Positions 34,984 through 44,099 of a stretch of 64,000 nt of DNA are shown in pieces. Below the pieces are notes generated by a model, which saw only the letters and a list, made by a program, of their open reading frames with translations, was not told the DNA's origin and made no database searches. Position 1 is the stretch's first letter, and each line of letters opens with the position of its first letter. The DNA is from Pholis gunnellus (lineage: Eukaryota; Chordata; Actinopteri; Perciformes; Pholidae): positions 3,142,199 to 3,206,198 of the forward strand of contig OU342804.1 in the NCBI GenBank assembly GCA_910591455.2. Reading direction: 5' to 3'. The position numbers and the translations under genes were made by a program.

Positions 34984-35082
34984 TCAACGCGTCTTCCTGT
35001 AGTAAACGAGAGCTGCCACCAATGCTACTGATGCTACTATGGCTACCGTCCTCCACCGAGAAAAACCATGGATCACCCCGAC
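34984..35082 (-). CDS. baxb: bax-like exon 6, tail anchor (residues 174-205)
   Basis: Encodes VGVIHGFSRWRT, an 18-residue hydrophobic segment AIVASVALVAALVYY and the basic end RKTR, then TGA. It is a typical tail-anchor for mitochondrial outer membrane insertion. Acceptor CTCTCCAG. A longer open frame in another phase across this exon is a shadow. Confidence 0.92.
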   Translation of the reverse strand, partial: VGVIHGFSRWRTVAIVASVALVAALVYYRKTR

Positions 35083-38000
35083 CTGGAGAGATGGAGACAG
35101 CAAGATTAAGAGCTTTGCATTCCATCCATAATGCCTTGAAGCAACAATTCCAATGAACATTACACACGGCTGACCGTACGTTGTGTGGACAACGCGACAC
35201 TCACCCAGCCTCCCTGCTGCACGAGCCAGGGGTACAGTTGCTCTCTGATGAACCGGAGAACCCAGCTGATGATTGTTCGGATGGTCTCCAGGTGGTCGGA
35301 GGTCAGTGCCTTGGAAACAAAAACAGAGACACCAGTCAGAACTGCACTGCTGCTGAAGCCAGATTTATGTGTGAAATGTAAGAATGAAATCTAAAAGTGG
35401 CCAATACTGTAATAAGGACAGAGAGAATGGGGATGATAAGCAGCAACGTCTGGGCTGGACTCAAACCTGGGCCACTGCGGTAAGGACTCAGCCGTAATGG
35501 TACACTCTATGCCTGGTAAAACATGCAGTGAGGAGCAGTCGAATCCCAACAGGCAACCGTTGGGCAAACCACTTAAAAAAATACTAGAACTGCGGCCCTG
35601 TTCTGTGACTCGTGTGTTTCTGGGTGTTACCTTGTGTATGAGTCTGTAGGCCAGATGGAAGAGAGCCACCACTCGACCCCAGTTGATGCCATCAGCAAAG
35701 ATGCTCCTGGCCACCTTCATGAAGATGTCCTGAGCACAGTTGCCCTGAACCTGGTTGATCAGTCTGACGGGAAGAAACAGACACATTCAAACATAACAAG
35801 GCTGAACTAGAATGACCGCCTCACGGTCGAGCGCCTCCGCCTACCAGTCGAGTTGCATTTCACACCCATGTCTGTCCAAGATGTCATCCCTTCGTCATTT
35901 TTACCTGGTGGATGTTTGTGCCAAAATTGAAGAACTTGCCTACAGGCTGGACCAGATGGACGGACGGCTGGACAACCCAAAAACATAATGCCTCCATCTA
36001 GTGCTGTCGCCGGTGTGAAGGCATAAAAATACTCAATGTCTACAGTTTTCATTGACGAATACTATACCAAAACAATTACGGTTTTCTTTGACTAAGACGC
36101 CCAGTCCTTCAGTACAACTTGACTAAAAAAAGAAACAGGATGAGGTTGACTCAGTACGTGATAAAAACTATCAAGGACATTTGGCTCAGACTAAAAGAAT
36201 AGCTGACAAAATGAACACTGTGACAGAGTTACCGTAGATTGACTTTAAGGCCCTGTGATTAACCAGTAACCAGTGTTTCTACGTGGTGCACAGCGTACCG
36301 TTGGAGCTCGGCGTTCCTGTTCATGTCGTCTGCGATCTTGAGCAGCTGATCAACCACCTCTTTGATCTGCGGATCCCGTTGTTCACCAGGCCTTCCTCCC
36401 AGCTGCTCAGAGGACACGTGTCGACTGGGCTCCTCGGCGTTTATTCGTGCGGCCACAAACCTGGCAAGGAGAAGGACTGCTTCACCAAGGAAATACCACA
36501 TATTCAAACGGGAATTTCATACCACTAAGACCAGCTTTGAAAGGTATATATTGTGTTAAATAATTGGGATCTCAGTATTGATCAAATGAATTGGGATTAC
36601 CTCTTTATCGGGGAAACTATACCTGAAACGCATATGATCATCATCTCAATGACAAACGTCATGTATCCCATTCAGTATTCAAATATGTGCATTACAAAGG
36701 ATGGCCCATTGACGATCCATTGAGATCTGCCTCAGGTACAACTGGATCAAATTAATAAATATACCCAGATGAGGAATCAATACTGAATGTAAAAATGTTA
36801 CGTGTTGTGCAGAAGAAAAAAATGTGATTAATTAATGCGGTATATGGCCGTTTGAAAAACAAGCTACAAAAGTTGCTCAATCGTGTTTTCGTCAACGGAG
36901 GAACACCTCGCGTCTTCTCTCTCCTGACCTGATCATGCATGCTGTTGGATTATTGTTGGATTCAATGTTTATTCCTGGTTCAACAGCACTTTGTTTTGGA
37001 GAGCGCTGTATAAATCAAGTTGTAACGATGAGACTTACCCTCTGAGGACCACCGCTCCTTGCTCCATGATGGGATCATCGACGACGTCTGGAACAACGAG
37101 AAGACTTAGCAATACCCATAATAACCATTTCTAGTTGTTTAAATGTAGAGAACAGATGTGGCATGTTCAGAATAAAAAGAACAGCTTACCGACACATGTT
37201 ATCGTGGGGAAAAGTTTCTTGTTCCAACAAGAAATGTTGATTTATGTTTGATTTGTAATATTCTTAAGGCTTTAGTTTGTTTTATTTTATTATACAAACA
37301 GTTCACTATTATAATTTAAAAAAAATTATAAGTTGTGTAGTTTTTTAACTATCTTTCCAGTATATTAAACAAGGTACATCAATAAGACACTGAACTTTGA
37401 CAGAAGTAGGGGAATTATTTATGTTAATATATTGTTATTATAATATTATTGATATTAAAAAGAGTTTGTTGGATTTTCTCTCAACTACGTGTGCTGTCTA
37501 TACGTCAACTCTGTCAAAAGTTGTCTTTCAGAAGTTTGCTTCTTTCTTGTTCTTGAATTTAAAGTGAAACTTTAACGTACGTCTTCGTGTGACGTCACCG
37601 TCCCAATAACAATCAGCGGCAATTCATGACATCATCGGTCCCGTCTTTGACCCAATACGTAAGGCGTCTTCCTCGTTTGATGGGCACGTAGCTCGCGGAG
37701 GTGTTTGGTGTCATATTTGTAAACGACTTGTTCCAAATGTTCATCAAATACGGTGAGAACCGGCCCCAGCAGACCGCACTGACCCTTGACTCCGTGTCCG
37801 GACTCAGGCAAAAAGCTGCCCGTTTTATTACCTTGTTTGTCACCAGCCGCACTTAAATTACCGGGTAGAGCAGTCACGAGGCCTTTACGGTTCTTCACAA
37901 TGCACACATTGAATCGGCATATATCCAATAAGCTAATTTCAACACTTATCCCGACGATCTTTATCAATAAGCTAAACCATGCAGCAGCGCACCAGCTCTA

Positions 38001-38585
38001 AGAGACAACATCTTGCTAATATTTAAGGCTTTTTGAATGAACCGCGGGACAGAGGAAGCTAATGCCTCTGTAACGAGGTAATAACACAAACTTCAGGTAG
38101 TCTTATACAACACAGCTAAAGGTTAATATCCAACATGTCCCTTCTGAACAGACACTTAAAAGTGGTCGTCCTTCATAAAGGGGATCCCTCCGGTGAGAAT
38201 ATAGTGTCCCATAAGGGAACCCTCCGCGGTTGCGGGCGAGGTTAGGTTCTGGTTAGCCGTGGCACAGCTACCTGTCTGGGGTCACGTAAAGCACCACAAC
38301 AGACGACTTGTTGTGGTTATAAGCACAGGGCTAGTTTCAGGTTGAGGTAAGGGGCAACACATCGACGGGGAACAAACTTTGGCACAAGTTTGACAAGAAA
38401 ACGTGGTAATTTAAACGTCAGTCTAACATGTACGGTCATTCAACGATGTTTTGTCTGTTTTAGTGAAAAGGGTTGCCGCTAAGTTTGTGAGTACACCTGC
38501 CATGGCTTCACGTACCTTCCCCACCCTCGGCGCCCCGAGGCTCCCGGTCTCCGTCTTCTCTCCCCTCTTCCCGGCTGTCAGCCAT
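34984..38585 (-). CDS. baxb: BAX-family apoptosis regulator, six coding exons (probably baxb)
   Basis: Bcl-2-family effector that oligomerises in the mitochondrial outer membrane during apoptosis. Six minus-strand exons (38585-38516, 37087-37039, 36460-36299, 35763-35631, 35309-35205, 35082-34984) join in phase into 618 nt, 205 residues (human BAX: 192). Regions in order: acidic N-terminus MADSREEGRED; IMEQGAVVLRGF (helix 1, equivalent to IMKTGALLLQGF); BH3 VVDQLLKIADDMNRN at about 76-90; BH1 FADGINWGRVVALFHLAYR at about 116-134; BH2 ending QQGGW at 169-173; tail anchor RTVAIVASVALVAALVYY at about 184-201, then RKTR. The C-terminus is unlike the TPTWQT tail of teleost baxa, so I call it baxb; subfamily is less certain than family. 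All key BH residues are present; the usual Gly of the BH3 core is Ala. It converges with pkp3. Confidence 0.93.
35205..35309 (-). CDS. baxb: bax-like exon 5 with BH2 (residues 139-173)
   Basis: Encodes ALTSDHLETIRTIISWVLRF then IREQLYPWLVQQGGW; W-(x)n-QGGW is the BH2 end. Acceptor TTCCAAG, donor GTGAGT, phase 0. Found by splice logic, since no long ORF marks it. Confidence 0.93.
35631..35763 (-). CDS. baxb: bax-like exon 4 with BH1 (residues 94-138)
   Basis: Encodes RLINQVQGNCAQDIFMKVAR then SIFADGINWGRVVALFHLAY and RLIHK. NWGRVVALF is the BH1 core. Donor GTAACA, phase 0. Confidence 0.95.
36299..36460 (-). CDS. baxb: bax-like exon 3 with BH3 (residues 40-93)
   Basis: Encodes GFVAARINAEEPSRHVSSEQ and later DQLLKIADDMNRNAELQ, the BH3 death motif. 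Acceptor TTGCCAG, donor GTACGC, phase 2. Confidence 0.93.
37039..37087 (-). CDS. baxb: bax-like exon 2 (residues 24-39)
   Basis: A 49-nt exon encoding DVVDDPIMEQGAVVLRG (with split codons), equivalent to helix 1 of BAX. Acceptor TTCCAG, donor GTAAGT, phase 2. Confidence 0.9.
38516..38585 (-). CDS. baxb: bax-like exon 1 (residues 1-23)
   Basis: ATG at 38585-38583, encoding an acidic, Glu/Gly/Arg-rich leader. The donor GTACGT follows at 38515, phase 1. The start is chosen because it is the only ATG in this frame ahead of a good donor matching exon 2 phase. Confidence 0.8.
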
Positions 38586-38815
38586 AACTTCTAAGTTTCG
38601 GTCAGCGCGGAGCGAGAGCTCTCGGAGCGATGGACGACGAAGGTAGATGTCTGCTCCCAATGTTGAACGCGAGGTTGGCCGAAGTGAAGTCACAAAGTCC
38701 CGGGACGTATCCACTCCGTGAAAAGTTTTCGTCTTCCACAGAGGAACAAGGAAGTGACACGGAAGCGCGCAGTGGCCACCGGGTGGCGTGCCTCCTTTTC
38801 CGCCTCCCCTCCTCT

Positions 38816-38835
38816 CCCCTCCCCTCCCCTCCCCC
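38816..38835 (-). promoter_or_regulatory. G4-type G-tract upstream of the bax-like gene
   Basis: On the minus strand the tract reads GGGGGAGGGGAGGGGAGGGG, four runs of at least four G with single-base loops. It lies about 230-250 bp upstream of the bax start codon, within a wider C/T-rich strand. It resembles GC-box/G-quadruplex promoter elements; function is inferred only. Confidence 0.6.
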
Positions 38836-38889
38836 AGAAGTGCACCAAGCACGAGAGAGCTCACACACATTTACAGACAACATAACATG

Positions 38890-39300
38890 AGTAAATAGTT
38901 GAGATTAGAACATCTCTGTTATCTAATCTGATTGAAGTAGAGTACTTCGTCCGGTACCGGATGTCCATGTGGGCCCATGTGGTAACAAGGGGATGTCATG
39001 AAACGTGAAATTCCTTGATCTCTGATTTAAATCAACTGTCCTGAGGTTCTCTAATGAAGAAAATCTTTGAAACTATGTTCACTTTCACAAAATCCACTTT
39101 TGGCCTCTTCCCAGCCTGAAAAGTCTTTTCAGAGGATAACAAGTGAAAATGCATCTTTTGCCAATAAAGTGATGAAAGCATCAGGTATTTATGAAAATGA
39201 CATGAAACTGTTAAATCTGTCCTGATGCACTTCAAAGAAGAAAATCAAGTAAGCTATGCTGTCTTTCACAAAAAGTATGCATGTTTGATTTACGCGGGTT
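38890..39300. other. intergenic, nothing recognised
   Basis: No gene, RNA or clear repeat boundary was recognised between the bax promoter side and the LTR-like sequence. Confidence 0.4.
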
Positions 39301-39302
39301 TC

Positions 39303-39546
39303 TGTTAGTCATTCCACCTCATGCACCTATTTATTTTGTCCACTTGGTGTCGCTGTTTGTACCATTTTATCTGCACAATGGTGTTTTACATTGCTGAGGG
39401 GAGCAGAAGTGCAGAGAGAGACCAGACGTCAATGTATGCGTCTTGTACTGTTTTGCTGCAGCAAATACATGCTAGCAAAGCATCCTCTTGAGTCGTCTCC
39501 TTCGATATACCCATTCCAAGTCTGTTACACTAGTGCCGTGACCCGG
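39303..39546 (+). mobile_element. possible LTR 3' end plus primer-binding-like site
   Basis: The segment ends TCTGTTACA (39521-39529), followed at once by CTAGTGCCGTGACCCGG. LTR retrotransposons of the BEL/Pao type typically have an LTR ending in CA followed by a TGGTGCC-x-CCC primer-binding site, and this is close to that pattern. A start near TGTTAG at 39303 would make a short LTR. I did not find a second LTR or pol domains nearby, so this is a remnant at best. Confidence 0.35.
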
Positions 39547-39574
39547 ATCTTCAGATCAGCTTGATGCTCGTCGA

Positions 39575-40130
39575 ACAACTGCAGCACCGTATACAACTGC
39601 CATACCTATGACTGCAGCATCTAGAACAGCCACACATACAACTGCCACTCCTGCAACTGCGGCACCTACAACGGCAGAACCTACGACTGCAGCATCTACA
39701 ACTGTCTTAACTTCGACTGCAGCACCTACAACTGCGGCACCAACAACTGCAGCACCTACGATTAAAGCCACTACAACATCCGCACCTACAACTACAGCAG
39801 CACCTACAACAGTAGTACCTAAGACTTCGGCACCTACAACAACAGCACCTACGACTGCAGCACCTACAACTGTAGCCCCTACGACTGCAATAACTACAAC
39901 AGTAGCACCTACGACTGCAGCATCTACAACAGCCGCACCTACAACTACAGCAGCACCTACAACAGTAGCACCTTCGACTGCACTCACTACAACTCCGACA
40001 CCTACGACAGCAGAACCTACAACTGCAGCACCTACAACTACAGCACTACCAGCAACAGTAACACCTACGACTGCAGCCCCTACAACTGCCGCAGCAACTA
40101 CTGCAGCATCTTCAACAGCTGCACCGACAA
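39575..40130 (+). repeat. 15-18 bp minisatellite with Thr/Ala/Pro-coding frame
   Basis: Degenerate tandem units of the type ACTGCAGCACCTACAAC, preserving multiples of three so that one + frame stays open for 39608-40198 (Thr/Ala/Pro-rich) and the minus strand gives a Val/Ala/Gly shadow. It resembles a mucin domain, but no signal peptide, upstream exon or C-terminal domain is visible. It begins about 25 bp after the LTR/primer-site-like sequence. A satellite expansion seeded from the element is as likely as a gene. Confidence 0.7.
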
Positions 40131-40290
40131 CTTTCTATTTAGCCATTGGATTCAATTCAATTTATTTTATACAGCCCAAAATCACAAATTTGCATTAGAG
40201 GGCTTTACAATCTGTACACGTGACATCCTCTGTCCCGGGACCTTCACATGGGAACAGGAAAAACTCCCCCCAAAAAAACCTTTAATGGGG
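40131..40290 (+). repeat. teleost interspersed repeat (probable LINE 3' end)
   Basis: ATTCAATTCAATTTATTTTA followed by TACAGCCCAAAATCACAAAT, GAGGGCTTTACAATCTGTAC and GGAACAGGAAAAACTCCCCC is a very common percomorph repeat. A second degraded copy lies at 60518-60640. It forms the end of the Thr-rich frame above. Confidence 0.65.
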
Positions 40291-40570
40291 AGAAACACTA
40301 TACTGCACCTCAGGCCACAATAATCTGTCTTGTTTATCCATTGTAAGTGTGACTTTTTTGTTGTGTCATCAGAATTAATATTTATAGAACCAATGTGTTT
40401 AAGATAACATTGTTTTCTAGAGCACAATGAAAAAATACTATGTTACAAGTAAGTCTTGCTTTCAATATGTTACTGTAAAAGTACAAAATTAATAGCATCA
40501 AAATACACTAAGTACCAAAAGTATTAAGTAGGAAGTAATAGGAATTATTCCTATGTACTCCTGAGAAGTA

Positions 40571-40745
40571 CTGAAAAGGTGTGATATAATGTCAAATTAT
40601 TTTAGGCTGTGTCCTCTCTACTAGTGTTTCATCATACTTACGCCAGTATGATCATGAACTCATGGTTTTAAAGTGCATTGTGTAGTCTTCTTATAAGGTC
40701 TTAAAAAGTTTGATGGTGAATCTGACAGAAAGTATTTTTAAGCAC
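40571..40745 (+). repeat. left part of a direct duplication (filled-site copy)
   Basis: Aligned with 42951-43109: shared TTAGGCTGT, CAGTATGATCATGAA, TTAAAGT-CATT and GGTGAA, ending AGCAC. It is interrupted at 40746 by the inverted-repeat element. Confidence 0.65.
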
Positions 40746-42468
40746 GTGGGTCAATGACATGACTTGCATATTTTTGTGTCCGAGTCCATTATTTCCTTTT
40801 AAAATAATTGTATCAATTCATGACATATATCATTTCATTCCATAAAACCTATCCAGTTTTGATACATTTTCAGTACAATCAAATAATATATATTATTTTA
40901 TGTTTTGGCACCTCAAACCCTGAAAATGTCAGGTGTTGCACCTGTTCTAGCAGATGAACAGACTAAGAAAACTATTAAAAAAGGTATTTAAAATTATAAT
41001 AAATTCAAAATAAAATACTACGGCATGCTTTTATTGTTGAAACACATTTTTACAAATACCAATAGTTTTAAGCTGTTGCAATTTTTAAAAACTTTTGTCC
41101 AGCAATTTGAATGTTCTCAAATGTCACGGTGGCACAACTGTAAATATGGGACTTTTATTATAAAATTAAAGTGCAAAACAGTAAACAGGATATTGCATCA
41201 TCAAGAGGACCTCAACTGATCTTTATAGCAGAGTGAAAATGTTTGTATATCTCTTTTGAATATTGATAAAAACAGCTACTTTCAACTTATAGGTAGAGTG
41301 GTTCACTTTCCATGTCAGGGTGGTACAACCAATGTAAAACTAGAACAATGTTATTTTATCATAAATGTCTTTATTCTGTTTAAAATGTATATGTATGAAG
41401 TTGTTAGCAAGAACAAAAGCTAATGCTAGTGTCCTAGTAGATGCCTATTTCATTTGAAATAAGTTGCAAATGTCAGGTAGCGCAACCAGTGAATCAGGTG
41501 GTGCAACTGCAAAGAATGTCACTCTATATTATATTTAAAGCTCTAACGTTATATAAAAATGGTTTCAAAGTTTAACAGTATTAAGTTAACGATATTATAG
41601 ACTTTCAAACTATTTTCATGATAGTAATGAATATTGTTCAACTATTAAGGATGCCACTGTCAAGTAAAGCAATCAGGGAGCAGACAACAGGTCCGGTGTG
41701 GAGTGTGTGCAGAACGCTGCTACAATGAGGTAGAAGCTGCAACAGCCCGGGCGGAAGCGACTGTGATTTTGCCGATTCCAGTTATGTGCTAAACATGATT
41801 ACTATGAAATATTTACTACTTTTACTTAAAAAGAGACTGTTGACTAAAAAATTGTTGTTGTGTTTGAAATAAAAATGCATATTTTCTGCATATTTCCTGT
41901 GATTACTGATAATATCTGGTGGCACAACTGATAAATGTCATGGTGGTGCGACCAGTTCAAATATTAATTTAAAGCAATAAATAATAGGTTAAAGTGAAAT
42001 TTCTTTTGCTTAATATGACGTGAAGAACTATTGTATTGAATGTATTAATTTGTATATTTGTATTATTATGTTTAAATGTTTAAATGTAAAATCAAATGTT
42101 ATATACTAAATACCTGGCCAAGAGAACACAATTATGATAAATTATTGTATATATATAAAACACAACCACAAAATACGATGTGTTAGACACAGTAGACACT
42201 CTTAGGGATACTTGTCGAAGATTTCATTTTGAATAAATATTAGGAAAATATAATTTTTTTTATAAATATGTGGTTGCGCCACCTGACATTTTTTAGCCTG
42301 TGAAGTTAAAAAATACTTAAAAAAACTATTTAAAACATGATGAAAAGTTGGTTCACAACTTAGACTTGTTTCACCACATTGTTCCAGACACAAAAATATG
42401 CATTACATCCATTTTGAAGATAACTTAAAAAATGACCTTTTAGGAAGCCTTATTTGTCAATGACCCAC
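40746..42468. mobile_element. 1.7-kb inverted-repeat (foldback-like) element
   Basis: Bounded by GTGGGTCAATGACA (40746-40759) and TGTCAATGACCCAC (42455-42468), a 14-bp terminal inverted repeat with one mismatch. A further inverted match, TGCATATTTTTGTGTC, is at about 40766 and on the minus strand near 42395. The AT-rich interior has no coding frame but holds about nine copies of a motif like AAATGTCAGGTGGTGCAACC on both strands. The paralogous sequence at 43105-43115 reads AGCACCTGCAC, an empty site, so the element appears to have inserted between AGCAC and CTGCA. A non-autonomous transposon is the best guess; superfamily unknown. Confidence 0.6.
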
Positions 42469-42675
42469 CTGCAGTTTAGTTAACGTTAATTAATAAACAA
42501 TATGCTGCAATTGCTAACTTTAAAAATTCTGTTTGCCACTGAATTTGAGGTTGGAAGAAAAATACGGGTACGGGTATTCACCATTTATTAAATAAATAGA
42601 GGTCATACTGGAAGATATTGATGTCACAAATTGACACTAACTTAAAAGAATATAAAAGCTGAGATGCTTTTTTAT
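42469..42675 (+). repeat. right part of a direct duplication (filled-site copy)
   Basis: Aligned with 43110-43285: CTGCA-TTTA-TTA, AACAATATGCTGCAATTG, GGTTGGA-GAAAAATAC and TTCACCATTTATTA. It continues the duplicated block on the far side of the element. Confidence 0.65.
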
Positions 42676-42950
42676 TTTAGATTAATGTTTTTTACTTTGA
42701 CCGTATTGTATTATCTACACCAATATCTCCACAAATATAAAATATTTGTTCAATATTTTATATATGCAATTCTTGTTTGTCATAACTCACTGTAGCACTG
42801 GTCGAACTTCTTTCAACATTCTCGTATTGGAATGCACGAGGAGCCAGTTTCACAGGACAAAAGATATGCCGTGACACTGAGCCAAGAAATTGACTAAGCT
42901 GACAGCCTATATCTTGAAATCTGGTTTATCGCTAAGGTGTCACAACATTT

Positions 42951-43285
42951 CTGGAAAGGTTAACACCTATTTAGGCTGTATGCTCCAGATTCACTTTCAT
43001 ATCCCAGTATGATCATGAAACAAGGATTAAAGTACATTAGGTGTGGTATTAAGACGGCCTTTAAAAGTCTGACATTTAACATGGTGAACCCTAGAGAAAC
43101 CTAGAGCACCTGCACTTTACTTATATTTCAACAATATGCTGCAATTGTTATCATTAAGGTTTTAGGTTGGAGGAAAAATACTGGTAGACGTTCACCATTT
43201 ATTAGATTATTTGATTCATACTAGTCCATATAGACACTTACTCAGAAGAATATGAGGAAATTAAGCTGGAATGCTTTTACTCCCC
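42951..43285 (+). repeat. second copy of the duplication (empty-site copy)
   Basis: Matches 40571-40745 and then 42469-42675 without the 1.7-kb element between them. The junction is at 43109/43110. Confidence 0.65.
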
Positions 43286-43394
43286 TCATAATTAACCCTT
43301 TTGCATTAACCCTTTCCCTTTCCCTTTGTTTACCTGGATTTGTATAGGCTAAAAGTACGGCTTTAATGAATACACTCATTTGCAGATTGAAAAA

Positions 43395-43398
<4 letters not shown>

Positions 43399-43429
<31 letters not shown>
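43399..43429 (+). repeat. (AT)n microsatellite
   Basis: About 15 AT dinucleotides. Confidence 0.95.
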
Positions 43430-43430
<1 letters not shown>

Positions 43431-43679
43431 CAGAATATACTGTATATAGTGGACTCTTCATAGATTTAAGGACATAATTCAGAAGGACTGGTTCCTTTTA
43501 AGAGAAGTAGTGTAACCATGGTAACGCAACGTCAGTTTTGGGGTTAAAGGTGAGGTGATGTCAGTGTTTTGGATGTCATGTTAAATTTGGGAGTTGGGAT
43601 TAAACGACGACAGTGGTGTGCAGCCAAAAAGAGACCTGGTAGGACCTCTTGTCCTGCTGTCGTCAACAACATGGGTTGA

Positions 43680-44060
43680 GGTGGATCGGGCGTTCATTGG
43701 GACTTAAGTTGCCAGGTTTGGTGCCCCAATTGACGTTTCCTCGGGCCGAGGCCCACAGTTTACATCGGAGCTCTGAAATGCAGTTGCAGAAAGCCTGGGG
43801 GTGAAGCTCCATTGTACTAATGCCCATCACCCACAGGCTAATGGATTATGTGAGCGGTTCCATCGCTCAATGAAAGCTGCTCTCCGGGCCAGCCTCGAAG
43901 TCAGCGGCTGGGTGGACAAGGAGGGCCTTCAAGTTTCATCTGCTGAGTTGGTTTATGGCCAGCCGCCGCGGATCCTGGGGGAGTTCATCCCCAAAGTCAC
44001 AGACCCTTGGTCTGCGATTTCCAATCTGAATCTGCATCGGCTCAATAAAGGTGGAAAATG
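43680..44060 (+). pseudogene. Ty3/Gypsy retrotransposon integrase fragment, decayed
   Basis: The open part (43801-44091) contains HHPQANGLCERFHRSMKAAL and SSAELVYGQPPRI-G-FIP. These are hallmarks of the integrase core and its C-terminal part in fish Ty3/Gypsy elements. Upstream in the same frame RFGAPIDVSS-RGPQFTSEL is followed by a TGA near 43767, and the middle of the domain (after GWVD) is missing. There are no LTRs and no other pol domains within view. An inactive remnant. Confidence 0.8.
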
Positions 44061-44099
44061 GCAAAACGAATACAGAAAAACAGTCTTTTAAACAGAAAA

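Noticed and set aside
34925..35200. 91-codon minus-strand frame over the last bax exon
   Set aside because: Wrong phase. The spliced phase gives a proper BAX tail anchor and stop at 34984.
39556..39987. Val/Ala/Gly minus-strand open frame
   Set aside because: Antisense shadow of the Thr/Ala/Pro minisatellite; there is no gene structure around it.
39608..40198. Calling a second mucin gene here
   Set aside because: No signal peptide exon, promoter or C-terminal domain is visible, the frame ends inside an interspersed repeat, and the array adjoins an LTR-like end.
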